Source: Umezawaea endophytica
GTDB lineage: Bacteria; Actinomycetota; Actinomycetes; Mycobacteriales; Pseudonocardiaceae
Direction of reading: 5' to 3'
Assembly (NCBI RefSeq): GCF_025061645.1
Contig: NZ_JANYMP010000026.1
Location: 1-64,000 of the forward strand
DNA length: 64,000 nucleotides
The notes under the pieces were generated by a model. It was given only the letters and a program-made list of their open reading frames with translations. It did no database searches and was not told the origin of the DNA. Position 1 is the first letter of the stretch. Each line of letters opens with the position of its first letter. The position numbers and the translations under genes are program-made. Shown here one piece after another: positions 57,447 to 64,000 of the stretch.

Positions 57447-58282
57447 CAGTCCCCACCTCCTCCGCCACCGCACGACGAGCCGCAGGACGATCCGCTGCTG
57501 CACGACGACGAGCTGTCACTGCTGGAACCGCAGCCGCTGTTCGAGCCGCAGCCACTGGAACAGCTATTGCAACTGCTCCCGTACATGGTGCCGCCGTCCG
57601 AGCCGTTCCTGTTCCGGGCGTGCTTGCCCCGGCGCAGCGTCGCGCCCGCGCTCGGCACGATCCCGAGCATCTCCCACACGTAGTACATGTTCGGGAAATT
57701 CCCAATGCGTCCCGTCAGGCCGTGCTGGGCCACGATGCCGACCCGGTCGTTCGACATGACCACGACCTTCCGCTCCTCGCGGCGGCCCGCCCGGCGCACC
57801 GGACGGCGCATCCGGCCCGCGACCCAGCGGACGGCCAGCGCGAGCACGACCACCAGGATCGCGATCCCGGCGTTCAGGTCCACCAGGCCGACGGCGGCGA
57901 TGGCGCCGACCGCGGCGACGACGCAGAGGAACCGGACGAAGCCCCACGCCTTGCGCCTGCCGGGCGAGATCAGCAGACCCCGGTCGACCAGGTGCTGCTT
58001 CAGCGCGTCCAGCGCGCCGCTGCCCGCCGTGGACTTGATCAGCTCGCCCAGCATCCGGCCGGTGCGGGCCGCGCCCAGCGCGTACGCCTCCAACGGTGTC
58101 GCCGCGCCCTGCGAGGTCGCGGACACCGCGCTCACCACCCCCTCACGGGAGATCCGCAGGAGTCCCGCCTCCAGCAGCCGGACGACCGCCACCTCCGCGG
58201 CGCGGCCAGGCCCGCCGGACAGGTAGCCGAATTCCTCGACCGAGATGCCTGTTCTGCCCGAAATATCCGTCCCGGAAGCCAT
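57446..58282 (-). CDS. TIGR04222-like membrane protein with Cys/Ser/Gly tail, copy B
   Basis: The 278-residue protein has a cytosolic helical region ([40 protein letters not shown]), typical of TIGR04222. Two adjacent membrane helices follow ([37 protein letters not shown], approximately residues 130-170). After a basic linker and [16 protein letters not shown], the C-terminal 50 residues are Ser, Gly and Cys only, with seven Cys ([15 protein letters not shown] and later [16 protein letters not shown]). Such a tail is an attractive substrate for the DUF692 enzyme that overlaps it. The other copy is 130 bases upstream. Confidence 0.8.
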   Translation of the reverse strand: MASGTDISGRTGISVEEFGYLSGGPGRAAEVAVVRLLEAGLLRISREGVVSAVSATSQGAATPLEAYALGAARTGRMLGELIKSTAGSGALDALKQHLVDRGLLISPGRRKAWGFVRFLCVVAAVGAIAAVGLVDLNAGIAILVVVLALAVRWVAGRMRRPVRRAGRREERKVVVMSNDRVGIVAQHGLTGRIGNFPNMYYVWEMLGIVPSAGATLRRGKHARNRNGSDGGTMYGSSCNSCSSGCGSNSGCGSSSDSSSSCSSGSSCGSSCGGGGGGD

Positions 58283-58353
58283 TGACCGCCGCCTTTCCCA
58301 CAAGCCGATGGCCATCCGACTCCGCGGCGGGCCCATTCGTTCCGCGCTGTGAG

Positions 58354-58399
58354 GCCGAGGCCACCACGGCGACGTCAAGTCGTCCGCGATGGCCTCGGC
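58354..58399 (-). promoter_or_regulatory. Intercistronic hairpin between TIGR04222 copies
   Basis: The arms gccgaggcca (58354-58363) and tggcctcggc (58390-58399) bracket a 26-base loop in the 130-base gap between the two membrane-protein genes. It may adjust relative expression or mark partial termination. Confidence 0.45.
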
Positions 58400-58412
58400 A
58401 CCCCCTCACCGG

Positions 58413-59288
58413 CTAGCTGCCACCCCCGCCGCAGCCGCCGCCCCCACCACAACTGCTTCCTCCGCCACTGCTGCAACTGCTCCCGCCGGTGCTGCAACCG
58501 GTCCCGGACGAGACGTAACCGCCGCCGCTGCTCGTGCTCGCGGCCGTGTACATCAGCGACGTGCGCAGGGCCAGGTCGGGGTGCGCGGACAACCCGCCGA
58601 GGGCGACCAGCCCCGCCACACCGCCCGCGCTCGCCGCCGCCCTGCTGCCCGACCGGGCGCCCTCCAGGGCGCGGTCACCCGCGGCCGTGCGCCTGATCGA
58701 GCCGGACCGGGTCAGCAGCACGACCAGCACGGCGGTGAGGATCAACTGGAGCGTCAGCCAGCCGACGGGAGCGCCGATCGCGATCCCGTTGACCCAGCGG
58801 ACCACCCCGATGGCGAACAGCACCACCATCGGCAGCGCGCCCACCCGCAGTTCCCGCTTGGCCGTGGAGGGCTCGATGAGCATCCCCGCCCCGCTGAGCC
58901 GGGTCCCGACCGCCTTCACCGCGTCCGCCTGCACCACGGAGGCCATGAGCAGGTTCAGCGTGCGGTTGCTGTAGCGGCCCGCGTCCGCCAGCACGGCGCG
59001 GTCCACGGCGTTGGTCGCCTTCGGCTTGCCGATCAGCCCCACCGTGCCGCGTCGGGTCGACCGGAGCGCCTCGGCCTCGATCAGCCTGGCCAGGGAGGCC
59101 TCGACCACCCGTCGAGGCCCGCCCGCGAGGTACGCCAACTCGTCGACGTCCACGCTCCCCGCGGGCGCGCCCACCCGGCTCGCCCGCATCCGGATCCGCA
59201 CACCGATCGCGAACAGCACCGAGATGCCCAGCGCGATCCAGTAGATGTTCAGGAATTCCGGGCCCGAAAGCCCCCAAGGTTGCTCCAC
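58413..59288 (-). CDS. TIGR04222-like membrane protein with Cys/Gly tail, copy A
   Basis: The 291-residue protein has an N-terminal membrane helix (IYWIALGISVLFAIGVRI), then the TIGR04222 helical region (VDVDELAYLAGGPRRVVEAS, LARLIEAEALRSTRRGTVGL). Two further helices lie in the middle (LPMVVLFAIGVVRWVNGI; LTLQLILTAVLVVLL). A tail with four Cys among Gly and Ser follows (GTGCSTGGSSCSSGGGSSCG). It heads the operon. The start is GTG 59288, preceded by aggggg; the longer frame to 59357 enters the promoter. Copy A differs from B in its extra first helix, and the tail would lie on the same side as the DUF692 enzyme only if the topology is Nout or Nin as appropriate, which cannot be settled here. 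Confidence 0.78.
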   Translation of the reverse strand: MEQPWGLSGPEFLNIYWIALGISVLFAIGVRIRMRASRVGAPAGSVDVDELAYLAGGPRRVVEASLARLIEAEALRSTRRGTVGLIGKPKATNAVDRAVLADAGRYSNRTLNLLMASVVQADAVKAVGTRLSGAGMLIEPSTAKRELRVGALPMVVLFAIGVVRWVNGIAIGAPVGWLTLQLILTAVLVVLLTRSGSIRRTAAGDRALEGARSGSRAAASAGGVAGLVALGGLSAHPDLALRTSLMYTAASTSSGGGYVSSGTGCSTGGSSCSSGGGSSCGGGGGCGGGGS

Positions 59289-59614
59289 GGTCCACCCCCT
59301 GCCGCTCTTGGCGGAACTCGTCCGCCAATCGAGAGGCAAGCGTGTGCTCTGGAACACATCCCGACAAGGGGCTTGAGCGAAATTTAGGCTGCTGTTGGGT
59401 ATTGCTTAGGAGGACGACGACCCGTCGACTCCGCTGGACCCCTCGCCATCAGTTCCTTTGAGCAAGAACATGCTTCCTCCCAGGTCGGAGACCGGTCCGG
59501 ATGACGTCACCCAAGGACGTCATCCGGGGCAACCACACCAGTCTGCTTCACGGAGACCCGATTGTCGCCTGTTGCGCTGCGTGCTCGAACGACTCCGGAG
59601 AGACGCATTCCGCA
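59289..59614. other. Intergenic region upstream of the TIGR04222 operon
   Basis: About 326 bases lie between the operon start and the msrB stop, with no believable gene. They contain a perfect 12-bp inverted repeat with a 7-base loop (59497-59508 with 59516-59527, core gatgacgtc) that may end the msrB transcript or act as an operator of the operon. No other signal was found. Confidence 0.6.
59497..59527 (-). terminator. Perfect 12-bp stem hairpin downstream of msrB
   Basis: The arms ccggatgacgtc and gacgtcatccgg flank acccaag. It lies about 90 bases past the msrB stop and 210 bases before the start of the TIGR04222 operon, so either a terminator or a regulatory site. Confidence 0.5.
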
Positions 59615-60043
59615 TTAGGGCGCGGATTCGTCCACCAATCGCAAGCTGATGCTGTTGATGCAGTAACGCTGATCCGTAGGAGTGTCGTAACCCTCGCCCT
59701 CGAAAACGTGCCCGAGGTGGCTGTGGCAGTTCCCGCACAGCACTTCCGTGCGGACCATGCCCATGGCGCGGTCCTCGCGCAGGATCACCCGGTCCGCCGC
59801 CAGCGGCGAGAAGAACGAGGGCCAGCCGCAGTGCGAGTCGAACTTGGTCTCGCTGCGGAACAGTTCGGTGCCGCACGCGCGGCACTCGTAGACACCGACC
59901 TTCTTGGTGTCCGTGTACTCACCGACCCACGCGGGCTCGGTGCCGCCCTGGCGCAGGACGCGGTACTCGCTGGGGGTCAGGCTCTCCCGCCACTCCTGCT
60001 CCGAGCGGACGACCTTCGGCGTGGCGCCGACAACAGGTTCCAT
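59615..60043 (-). CDS. msrB: Peptide-methionine (R)-S-oxide reductase
   Basis: The 142-residue enzyme has two zinc CxxC pairs (YECRACGTELF about residue 55; VLCGNCHSHLGHVF about 104), the FDSHCGWPSFF motif, and the catalytic Cys in DQRYCINSISLRL (about 130). It reduces the R-sulfoxide of methionine in proteins using thioredoxin. The ATG at 60043 is unrivalled. Its place next to the Cys-rich membrane operon could be chance or point to oxidative-stress biology. The gene stands alone. Confidence 0.95.
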   Translation of the reverse strand: MEPVVGATPKVVRSEQEWRESLTPSEYRVLRQGGTEPAWVGEYTDTKKVGVYECRACGTELFRSETKFDSHCGWPSFFSPLAADRVILREDRAMGMVRTEVLCGNCHSHLGHVFEGEGYDTPTDQRYCINSISLRLVDESAP

Positions 60044-60131
60044 GCCTCCACGCTAATGCGATTCGGGCGCCGGGGTGGGTTGCGGGTGTCTTACGGAACA
60101 GCGATGGGCGCCCGTCGACCGGGCGCCGACG

Positions 60132-60446
60132 TCACCCGAACAGGACCCCGATGATCTCGCCGAGGCCGAACCACACGCTGATCAGCACGCCGAGCAGGAT
60201 CAGCGTCACCACCAGCACCGCGAGGAAGCGCTGCTCCCCGCTGGCGCGGTTCGCCGAGTCGGCGAAGTCCGCCACGCCGTCGAGGTAGCCCTCGACCGTG
60301 TAGCCCGGCCGTTCCCGCTCCATCCGGTCCAGGTGCTCCGCGAAGGCCTTCGCCTCGGGATCCGCCGGATCGAGCCCGATGAGGTCGTCGGAGAACCGCT
60401 TCGCCGGTCCTTCGTCTGGTCTTTCCGCGCCTGGAAAGGTGGCCAT
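60132..60446 (-). CDS. Small membrane protein, unknown function
   Basis: The 104-residue protein has an acidic N-terminal half (KRFSDDLIGLDPADPEAKAF, HLDRMERERPGYTVEGYLDG) and a C-terminal membrane helix (FLAVLVVTLILLGVLISVWFG) with a short hydrophobic end. Its family is unrecognised. It begins 22 bases from the stop of the asparaginase gene in the same direction and may be cotranscribed with it. Confidence 0.65.
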   Translation of the reverse strand: MATFPGAERPDEGPAKRFSDDLIGLDPADPEAKAFAEHLDRMERERPGYTVEGYLDGVADFADSANRASGEQRFLAVLVVTLILLGVLISVWFGLGEIIGVLFG

Positions 60447-60467
60447 GCTCCCGAGAATAGAGGGTCC

Positions 60468-61418
60468 TCAGCCCGCCAAGGCCAGAGCGGGCCTCACCGC
60501 GCCGACGGGCAGCCCGTGGCCCAGCACCGGGACGGTCGCCAACGACGTGAGCGCGCCCACGTCCACCCCGAGCATCCGCAGCGCTTCGACGACGACCACG
60601 GCCCGCGCCCGGCTGGACCCGTCCGCGATCTTCAGCGCCACCGCGGACCCGTCCGGCAGGCCGATCGCGTAGACGCCCTCGGCGCCGTCCTTGGCCAGCG
60701 CACCCGGCAGGGCCCGCATCAGCTCGGTGACGTCGCGGCCGGTGCCGCCGACCCACTCGGGGTGGCGGTTCATCGCGGCGGCGATCCGGTGCTCCGGGGT
60801 GCCCTCCGGCGCGCTGGCGATCGTGCCGAACGCCCGCGCCAGCCCGTTCAGGCTGATCCCGAACAGCGGCGCGCCGCACCCGTCGACCCCGACCGCGCCG
60901 ACGAGTTCCCCCGACAGTTCTTCGAGGGTCGTCCGCATCGCGACCTGGAGCGGGTGGTCGGGCGAGAGGTAGTCGTCGGTCGACCAGCCGTTGCGCACGC
61001 AGGTCAGCAGCATCGCGGCGTGCTTGCCCGAGCAGTTCATGTACTCCGGGGCCCGGCCCCGGCCCGCGGCCAGGTGGGCGGCCAGCGCGGCCTCGCCGAT
61101 CGGCAGGTCCGGGGTGCACTGGAGGGCGGTGAGGTCCAGGCCCGCCAGCGCCAGGATCCGGCGGGCGCCCTCGACGTGGAAGTCCTCGCCGGAGTGGCTG
61201 GCGCAGGCCAGCGCCAGCAGTTCGCCGTCGAGGTCGAGGCCGTTGCGGAGCATCGCCAGGCCCTGCACCGGCTTGTTGGAGGAACGGGGGAGCGTCACCC
61301 GTTCGGGGTGGCCCTTGCGGAGGACTTCGGCACCGGACGCGTCGAACGCGACCACCGAACCGTGGTGCACGGATTCCAGGAACTCGCCACGCCAGACCTC
61401 GGCCACGACCTCGTGCAC
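60468..61418 (-). CDS. L-asparaginase II-family protein
   Basis: The 316-residue protein of the L-asparaginase II (PF06089) class has SSNKPVQGLAML near residue 45, ACASHSGEDFHVEGA, YMNCSGKHAAMLLTC near 128 and VDGCGAPLFGIS near 178. These residues are typical of the family, which is distinct from AnsA/AnsB but related in mechanism. It should hydrolyse asparagine or a related amide in the cytoplasm. GTG 61418 follows gaggagg. It is divergent from a GntR regulator with a palindrome between them, so it is probably its target. Confidence 0.85.
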   Translation of the reverse strand: MHEVVAEVWRGEFLESVHHGSVVAFDASGAEVLRKGHPERVTLPRSSNKPVQGLAMLRNGLDLDGELLALACASHSGEDFHVEGARRILALAGLDLTALQCTPDLPIGEAALAAHLAAGRGRAPEYMNCSGKHAAMLLTCVRNGWSTDDYLSPDHPLQVAMRTTLEELSGELVGAVGVDGCGAPLFGISLNGLARAFGTIASAPEGTPEHRIAAAMNRHPEWVGGTGRDVTELMRALPGALAKDGAEGVYAIGLPDGSAVALKIADGSSRARAVVVVEALRMLGVDVGALTSLATVPVLGHGLPVGAVRPALALAG

Positions 61419-61440
61419 GACACGCCTCCTCTACACTGCC

Positions 61441-61454
61441 AACTGTCGACAGTT
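61441..61454. promoter_or_regulatory. Palindromic GntR operator candidate
   Basis: The perfect palindrome aactgtcgacagtt sits midway between the divergent asparaginase and GntR genes. Its GTCGAC core with symmetric flanks fits the size of FadR-subfamily GntR sites. A tacact sequence at 61432-61437 could be a -10 for the regulator. Confidence 0.6.
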
Positions 61455-61494
61455 AACAGCCTGTTGGTCGGTTTTGCCAGGTTGGGAGATGTAC

Positions 61495-62142
61495 GTGACA
61501 CCGCCGCTGCACCTGAGCCTCGCCGGGCAGACCGTGGACGTGCTCCGGGAGCTGGTCCTGACCGGGGAGATCCCGCCGGGGGAGCGGGTGAACGAGGTCG
61601 AGCTGGCGCACCGGCTGGGGATCAGCCGGGGGCCGCTGCGGGAGGCGATCCGGCACCTGTCCAGCGAGGGGCTGCTGGTGCTGGTGCCCAACAAGGGGGC
61701 CCACGTGCCCAAGGCCGACGCCGACGAGGTGCAGGCGCTGTTCGAGCTGAGGTCCGCGCTGGAGTGCGCGGCCGCCGAGCTGGCCGCCAGTCGGCGGACG
61801 GACGCCGACGTGACCCGCCTGCGGGAGGTGTGCGAGCTGTCGCGCCGGGACTACCAGGCCGGGATGAGGTTCCCGTACCGCCTGGACCTGGCGTTCCACC
61901 AGGCGCTACTGGACGCCGCCCGGAGTCCGCGGATCGCGGAGCAGGTGCGGCTGGTGCAGCAGCGGGTGGTGCTGCTGCGCAGCGGGCTGAAGGACGACCC
62001 GCCGCACCAGCACGCGTCGCTGGACGACCACGACGCTCTCGTGGTGGCTGTCGCGGCGGGGGACAGCCACCAGGCGAACCGGATCATGCGCCGCCACCTG
62101 TCACGGGTGCGGGCTCAGATGCTGACCAGCCTGGACGGCTGA
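61495..62142 (+). CDS. GntR-family (FCD/FadR subfamily) regulator
   Basis: The 215-residue regulator begins with a winged helix (LRELVLTGEIPPGERVNEVE, ELAHRLGISRGPLREAIRHL, GLLVLVPNKGAHV) and has an FCD ligand domain with the expected metal-binding residues in LDLAFHQALLDAA (His), HDALVVAVAAGD (His) and IMRRHLSRVR (His). GTG 61495 is preferred, because gggag lies six bases upstream; ATG 61489 would sit on the ribosome site. It probably represses the divergent asparaginase gene until an amino-acid or carboxylate ligand binds. Confidence 0.88.
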   Translation: MTPPLHLSLAGQTVDVLRELVLTGEIPPGERVNEVELAHRLGISRGPLREAIRHLSSEGLLVLVPNKGAHVPKADADEVQALFELRSALECAAAELAASRRTDADVTRLREVCELSRRDYQAGMRFPYRLDLAFHQALLDAARSPRIAEQVRLVQQRVVLLRSGLKDDPPHQHASLDDHDALVVAVAAGDSHQANRIMRRHLSRVRAQMLTSLDG

Positions 62143-62156
62143 TCGCCGCCCGGCGG

Positions 62157-63041
62157 TCAGTGCGTGGCCAGGTGCTCCAGCAGCAGCGCCGACGTGCGCT
62201 CCGCCGCTTCCTCCGGCACGAAGTGCCCGACGCCGTTCAGCACCTCGAACCGGTACGGCCCGTGCGCCCAGTCGCTGGTGCTCTGCGCGGCCTCGGGGCC
62301 GACGGCGTCGTCCTCGGAGCCCCACAGGTACAGCGTCGGCACGGTGACGGGCGCGTACTGCCCGTCGAAGGTGTTCGCCCGGTACCAGTTGAGCGCGGCG
62401 GTCAGCGCCCCCGGCTCGGAGAGCTGCCGCACGTACTGCTCGACCCGCTGGCGCGGGATCACCGGGGGCCACCCCTGCCGCAGCCGGGCCGCGCCGTTGG
62501 CGAGCATCTCGCGTTCGGGCACCTCGGGCCTGCGCAGGTAGTCGAGGAGCGCTCCGCGGGCGCGCTGGTCGGGGTCGGTGCGCAGCGCCTCGGCGAACGC
62601 GCCGGGGTGCGGGGCGGACACGGAGGTGAGGGTGCGGACGCGCAGGGGGTTGCGGGCCGCGGCGAGCCAGCCGACCACGCCGCCCCAGTCGTGGCCGACC
62701 AGGTCGAAGCGGCGCCAGCCGAGCTGGTCGGCGATGGCGGTGACGTCGTCGACGGCGTGGTCGACGGAGTAGTCCTCCACGCGCTTCGGGCGGACGCCGG
62801 GCGAGTAGCCGCGCTGGTTGGGGGCGACCGCCCGGTAGCCGTCAGCGGCCAGCGCGCGGAGCTGGTGGCGCCACTCGATGCCGCACTGCGGGACCCCGTG
62901 CAGCAGCAGGACCTTGCGGCCGTCCAACGGGCCCGCCGCGACCGCGTCGAACGTGCCCGCGTCGGTCGGGATCCGCAGCCTCGTGAGCGCGGTGGCGTCG
63001 GTCGCGGTGCTGAGCTGGAAGACGTCACGTCGTGATCGCAT
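62157..63041 (-). CDS. Alpha/beta hydrolase, epoxide hydrolase-like
   Basis: The 294-residue hydrolase has the oxyanion motif LLLHGVPQCGIEWRHQLR (about residue 45), nucleophile Asp in LVGHDWGGVVGWLAAARN (about 117), an acid in LYLWGSEDDAVGPEA (about 240) and catalytic His in GVGHFVPEEAAERTSALL (about 270). An Asp nucleophile points to epoxide hydrolases or haloalkane dehalogenases rather than esterases. The start is uncertain: ATG 63041, ATG 63059 and ATG 63092 are all in frame and none has a clear ribosome site. Physiological substrate unknown. Confidence 0.85.
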   Translation of the reverse strand: MRSRRDVFQLSTATDATALTRLRIPTDAGTFDAVAAGPLDGRKVLLLHGVPQCGIEWRHQLRALAADGYRAVAPNQRGYSPGVRPKRVEDYSVDHAVDDVTAIADQLGWRRFDLVGHDWGGVVGWLAAARNPLRVRTLTSVSAPHPGAFAEALRTDPDQRARGALLDYLRRPEVPEREMLANGAARLRQGWPPVIPRQRVEQYVRQLSEPGALTAALNWYRANTFDGQYAPVTVPTLYLWGSEDDAVGPEAAQSTSDWAHGPYRFEVLNGVGHFVPEEAAERTSALLLEHLATH

Positions 63042-63092
63042 GACTACAGCCTGGAACATCTGCTGGTCGTGATCGATGGTGTGGGCACCCAA

Positions 63093-63815
63093 CTAGGAAC
63101 GGGGGGTAGCCCTACCGTCGTCGATCACCGTCGTGTGGTTGACGGACGTGCGGAACCGGACCTCTCCCGCCTCGTGCCAGGCGCTGACCAGCAGTTCGTC
63201 GCCGGGGAACACCGGGTTGGCGAAGCGGGCGCCCACGGCGAGGACGTCCAACCGCTCGGCCAGCAGGCGTGCGGTGATGCCGTAGGTGGCCAGCCCGTGC
63301 AGGATCGGGCGGGGGAAGCCGCCGCGTTCGGCGAACGCCCGGTCCCAGTGCAGCGGGTTCTCGTCGCCGGTGAGGCGGTAGAGGTCGGCCTGGTCCGGGG
63401 TGGTGCGGAAGCGCAGCTCCACGTCCGGCGCGCGGTCGGGCACCGGCAGGCGGGCCGTGGTCCCGCGCGGACCGCCGAAGCCACCCGCGCCGCGGACGAA
63501 CAGCGACGCGCGGGTGGTGAAGTCGGCGTCGCCGGTCGCGCGCCACTCGCGCACGACCAGCGCGCCGGAGCCCTTGTCGAACACGTCGACGACCCTGCGG
63601 GTCACCTCGATCGTGCCGGACGGCGGCAGTTCACCCGACAGCGCCAGCGACTGCTCGGCGTGCAGGACCCGCGTCATGTCGGCGTCCAGTTCCACCTGCG
63701 GGCCGCCGAACTGCGCGACCGCGATGGCGAAACCGGGCTGCATGCCCGTTCCGCCGACCGCGGCCGCGTAGCGCTCGACGTCGTCCTCGGTCCAGGACCG
63801 GACGACGGTGCTCAC
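63093..63815 (-). CDS. MaoC-like acyl-CoA dehydratase (double hot-dog)
   Basis: The 240-residue protein has two hot-dog halves: an N-terminal FAS1-type half (WTEDDVERYAAAVGG, MTRVLHAEQSLALSGEL) and a C-terminal MaoC half with the hydratase motif LTGDENPLHWDRAFAERGGF and PILHGLATYGI. The Asp and His of that motif are the catalytic pair of R-specific enoyl-CoA hydratases. GTG 63815 overlaps the end of the acyl-CoA dehydrogenase gene by GTGA, so the two consecutive steps of acyl-CoA metabolism are coupled. Confidence 0.9.
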   Translation of the reverse strand: MSTVVRSWTEDDVERYAAAVGGTGMQPGFAIAVAQFGGPQVELDADMTRVLHAEQSLALSGELPPSGTIEVTRRVVDVFDKGSGALVVREWRATGDADFTTRASLFVRGAGGFGGPRGTTARLPVPDRAPDVELRFRTTPDQADLYRLTGDENPLHWDRAFAERGGFPRPILHGLATYGITARLLAERLDVLAVGARFANPVFPGDELLVSAWHEAGEVRFRTSVNHTTVIDDGRATPRS

Positions 63816-64000
63816 CCCAGGGAACCGCTGACCTTGGCGTGGCCCTTGAGGAGGTTGCGGGCGATCGTCCGGCGCTGGATCTCGTCGGTGCCCTCGTAGA
63901 TGCGCAGCAGCCGCAGCTCGCGGTACCAGCGCTCGATCGGCAGCTCACGGGTGTAGCCCATGCCGCCGTGGATCTGGAGCACGCGGTCGACGATCTCGTT
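63812..64000 (-). CDS. Acyl-CoA dehydrogenase, C-terminal part only
   Basis: The last 62 residues of an acyl-CoA dehydrogenase run off the window edge. They read NEIVDRVLQIHGGMGYTREL, then IERWYRELRLLRIYEGTDEI and QRRTIARNLLKGHAKVSGSL, the conserved C-terminal FAD and catalytic (YEGTDEIQ) segment of the family. The gene starts beyond position 64000. It precedes the MaoC gene and overlaps it by 4 bases. The enzyme introduces the double bond that the MaoC-like protein would hydrate. Confidence 0.95.
   Translation of the reverse strand, partial: NEIVDRVLQIHGGMGYTRELPIERWYRELRLLRIYEGTDEIQRRTIARNLLKGHAKVSGSLG

Noticed and set aside
59458-59649. 63-codon frame on the + strand between msrB and the TIGR04222 operon
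   Set aside because: Basic, motif-free composition, no ribosome site, and it spans the palindromic hairpin.
1-64000. CRISPR array, tRNA or rRNA genes
   Set aside because: No regularly spaced direct repeats and no cloverleaf or rRNA-like sequence were recognised by eye; a covariance search would be decisive.

Overview
The window is 64 kb of very GC-rich chromosome with strong third-position G/C bias, frequent GTG and TTG starts and 4-base GTGA/ATGA gene overlaps. The gene content points to an actinomycete, most likely order Pseudonocardiales (a Saccharothrix, Actinosynnema or Lentzea relative): a DUF3558 lipoprotein with an EspG/PPE-type gene set, SARP/BTAD regulator, DUF3000, coproporphyrin-route heme genes, and several long secreted subtilases. 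No tRNA, rRNA, CRISPR array, complete insertion sequence or prophage was seen.

Layout. 1-5.3 kb: small enzymes and regulators (renalase-like FAD oxidoreductase, LURP-one-like protein, MazG-like pyrophosphohydrolase, DinB-like protein, pRiA4b ORF-3-like protein, XRE-ImmA/IrrE regulator plus an unknown partner). 5.4-8.4 kb: a type VII-associated operon (PPE, EspG-like, small helical protein, DUF3558 lipoprotein) without secretion core genes. 8.6-14.1 kb: an orphan small protein, a DrrAB-type ABC exporter and a 1025-residue SARP-ATPase-TPR regulator. 14.2-21.1 kb: a four-gene operon with a zinc-hook SMC/Rad50-like ATPase, a small protein paralogous to the orphan, an Mre11/YhaO-like nuclease and a YhaN-like ATPase with a central membrane hairpin. 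21.3-30.3 kb: APH(6)-type kinase, I36 inhibitor, two DUF72 paralogues flanking a block with a YdjM-like hydrolase, an arylamine N-acetyltransferase and a McrBC type IV restriction system, then a VapBC module. 31.6-36.5 kb: fadA-fadJ-like beta-oxidation pair and a two-gene membrane operon facing a MerR regulator. 37.6-44.6 kb: ribonuclease D, a NarL-type response regulator, a dipeptidase, DUF3000, hemE and cgoX (hemY-type).

44.6-59.3 kb is the most distinctive part. Three long secreted subtilases lie in tandem on the minus strand, with hemQ (chdC) and a small lipoprotein between them. A short relic of a further subtilase C-terminus lies just before hemQ. Next comes a tightly coupled minus-strand operon: two TIGR04222-like membrane proteins with Cys/Gly/Ser tails, a DUF692 (MNIO-family) enzyme, and a small partner. 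I read this as a candidate peptide- or protein-modification system in which the metalloenzyme acts on membrane-tethered Cys-rich tails. The last 4.5 kb hold msrB, a small membrane protein, a divergent asparaginase/GntR pair with a palindromic operator, an alpha/beta hydrolase, a MaoC-like dehydratase and the C-terminus of an acyl-CoA dehydrogenase.

Two systems stand out as candidates for undescribed biology: the TIGR04222-DUF692 cassette and the SMC/small protein/Mre11/YhaN operon. The second shares an upstream dyad block with the distant orphan paralogue of its small protein, suggesting joint regulation.
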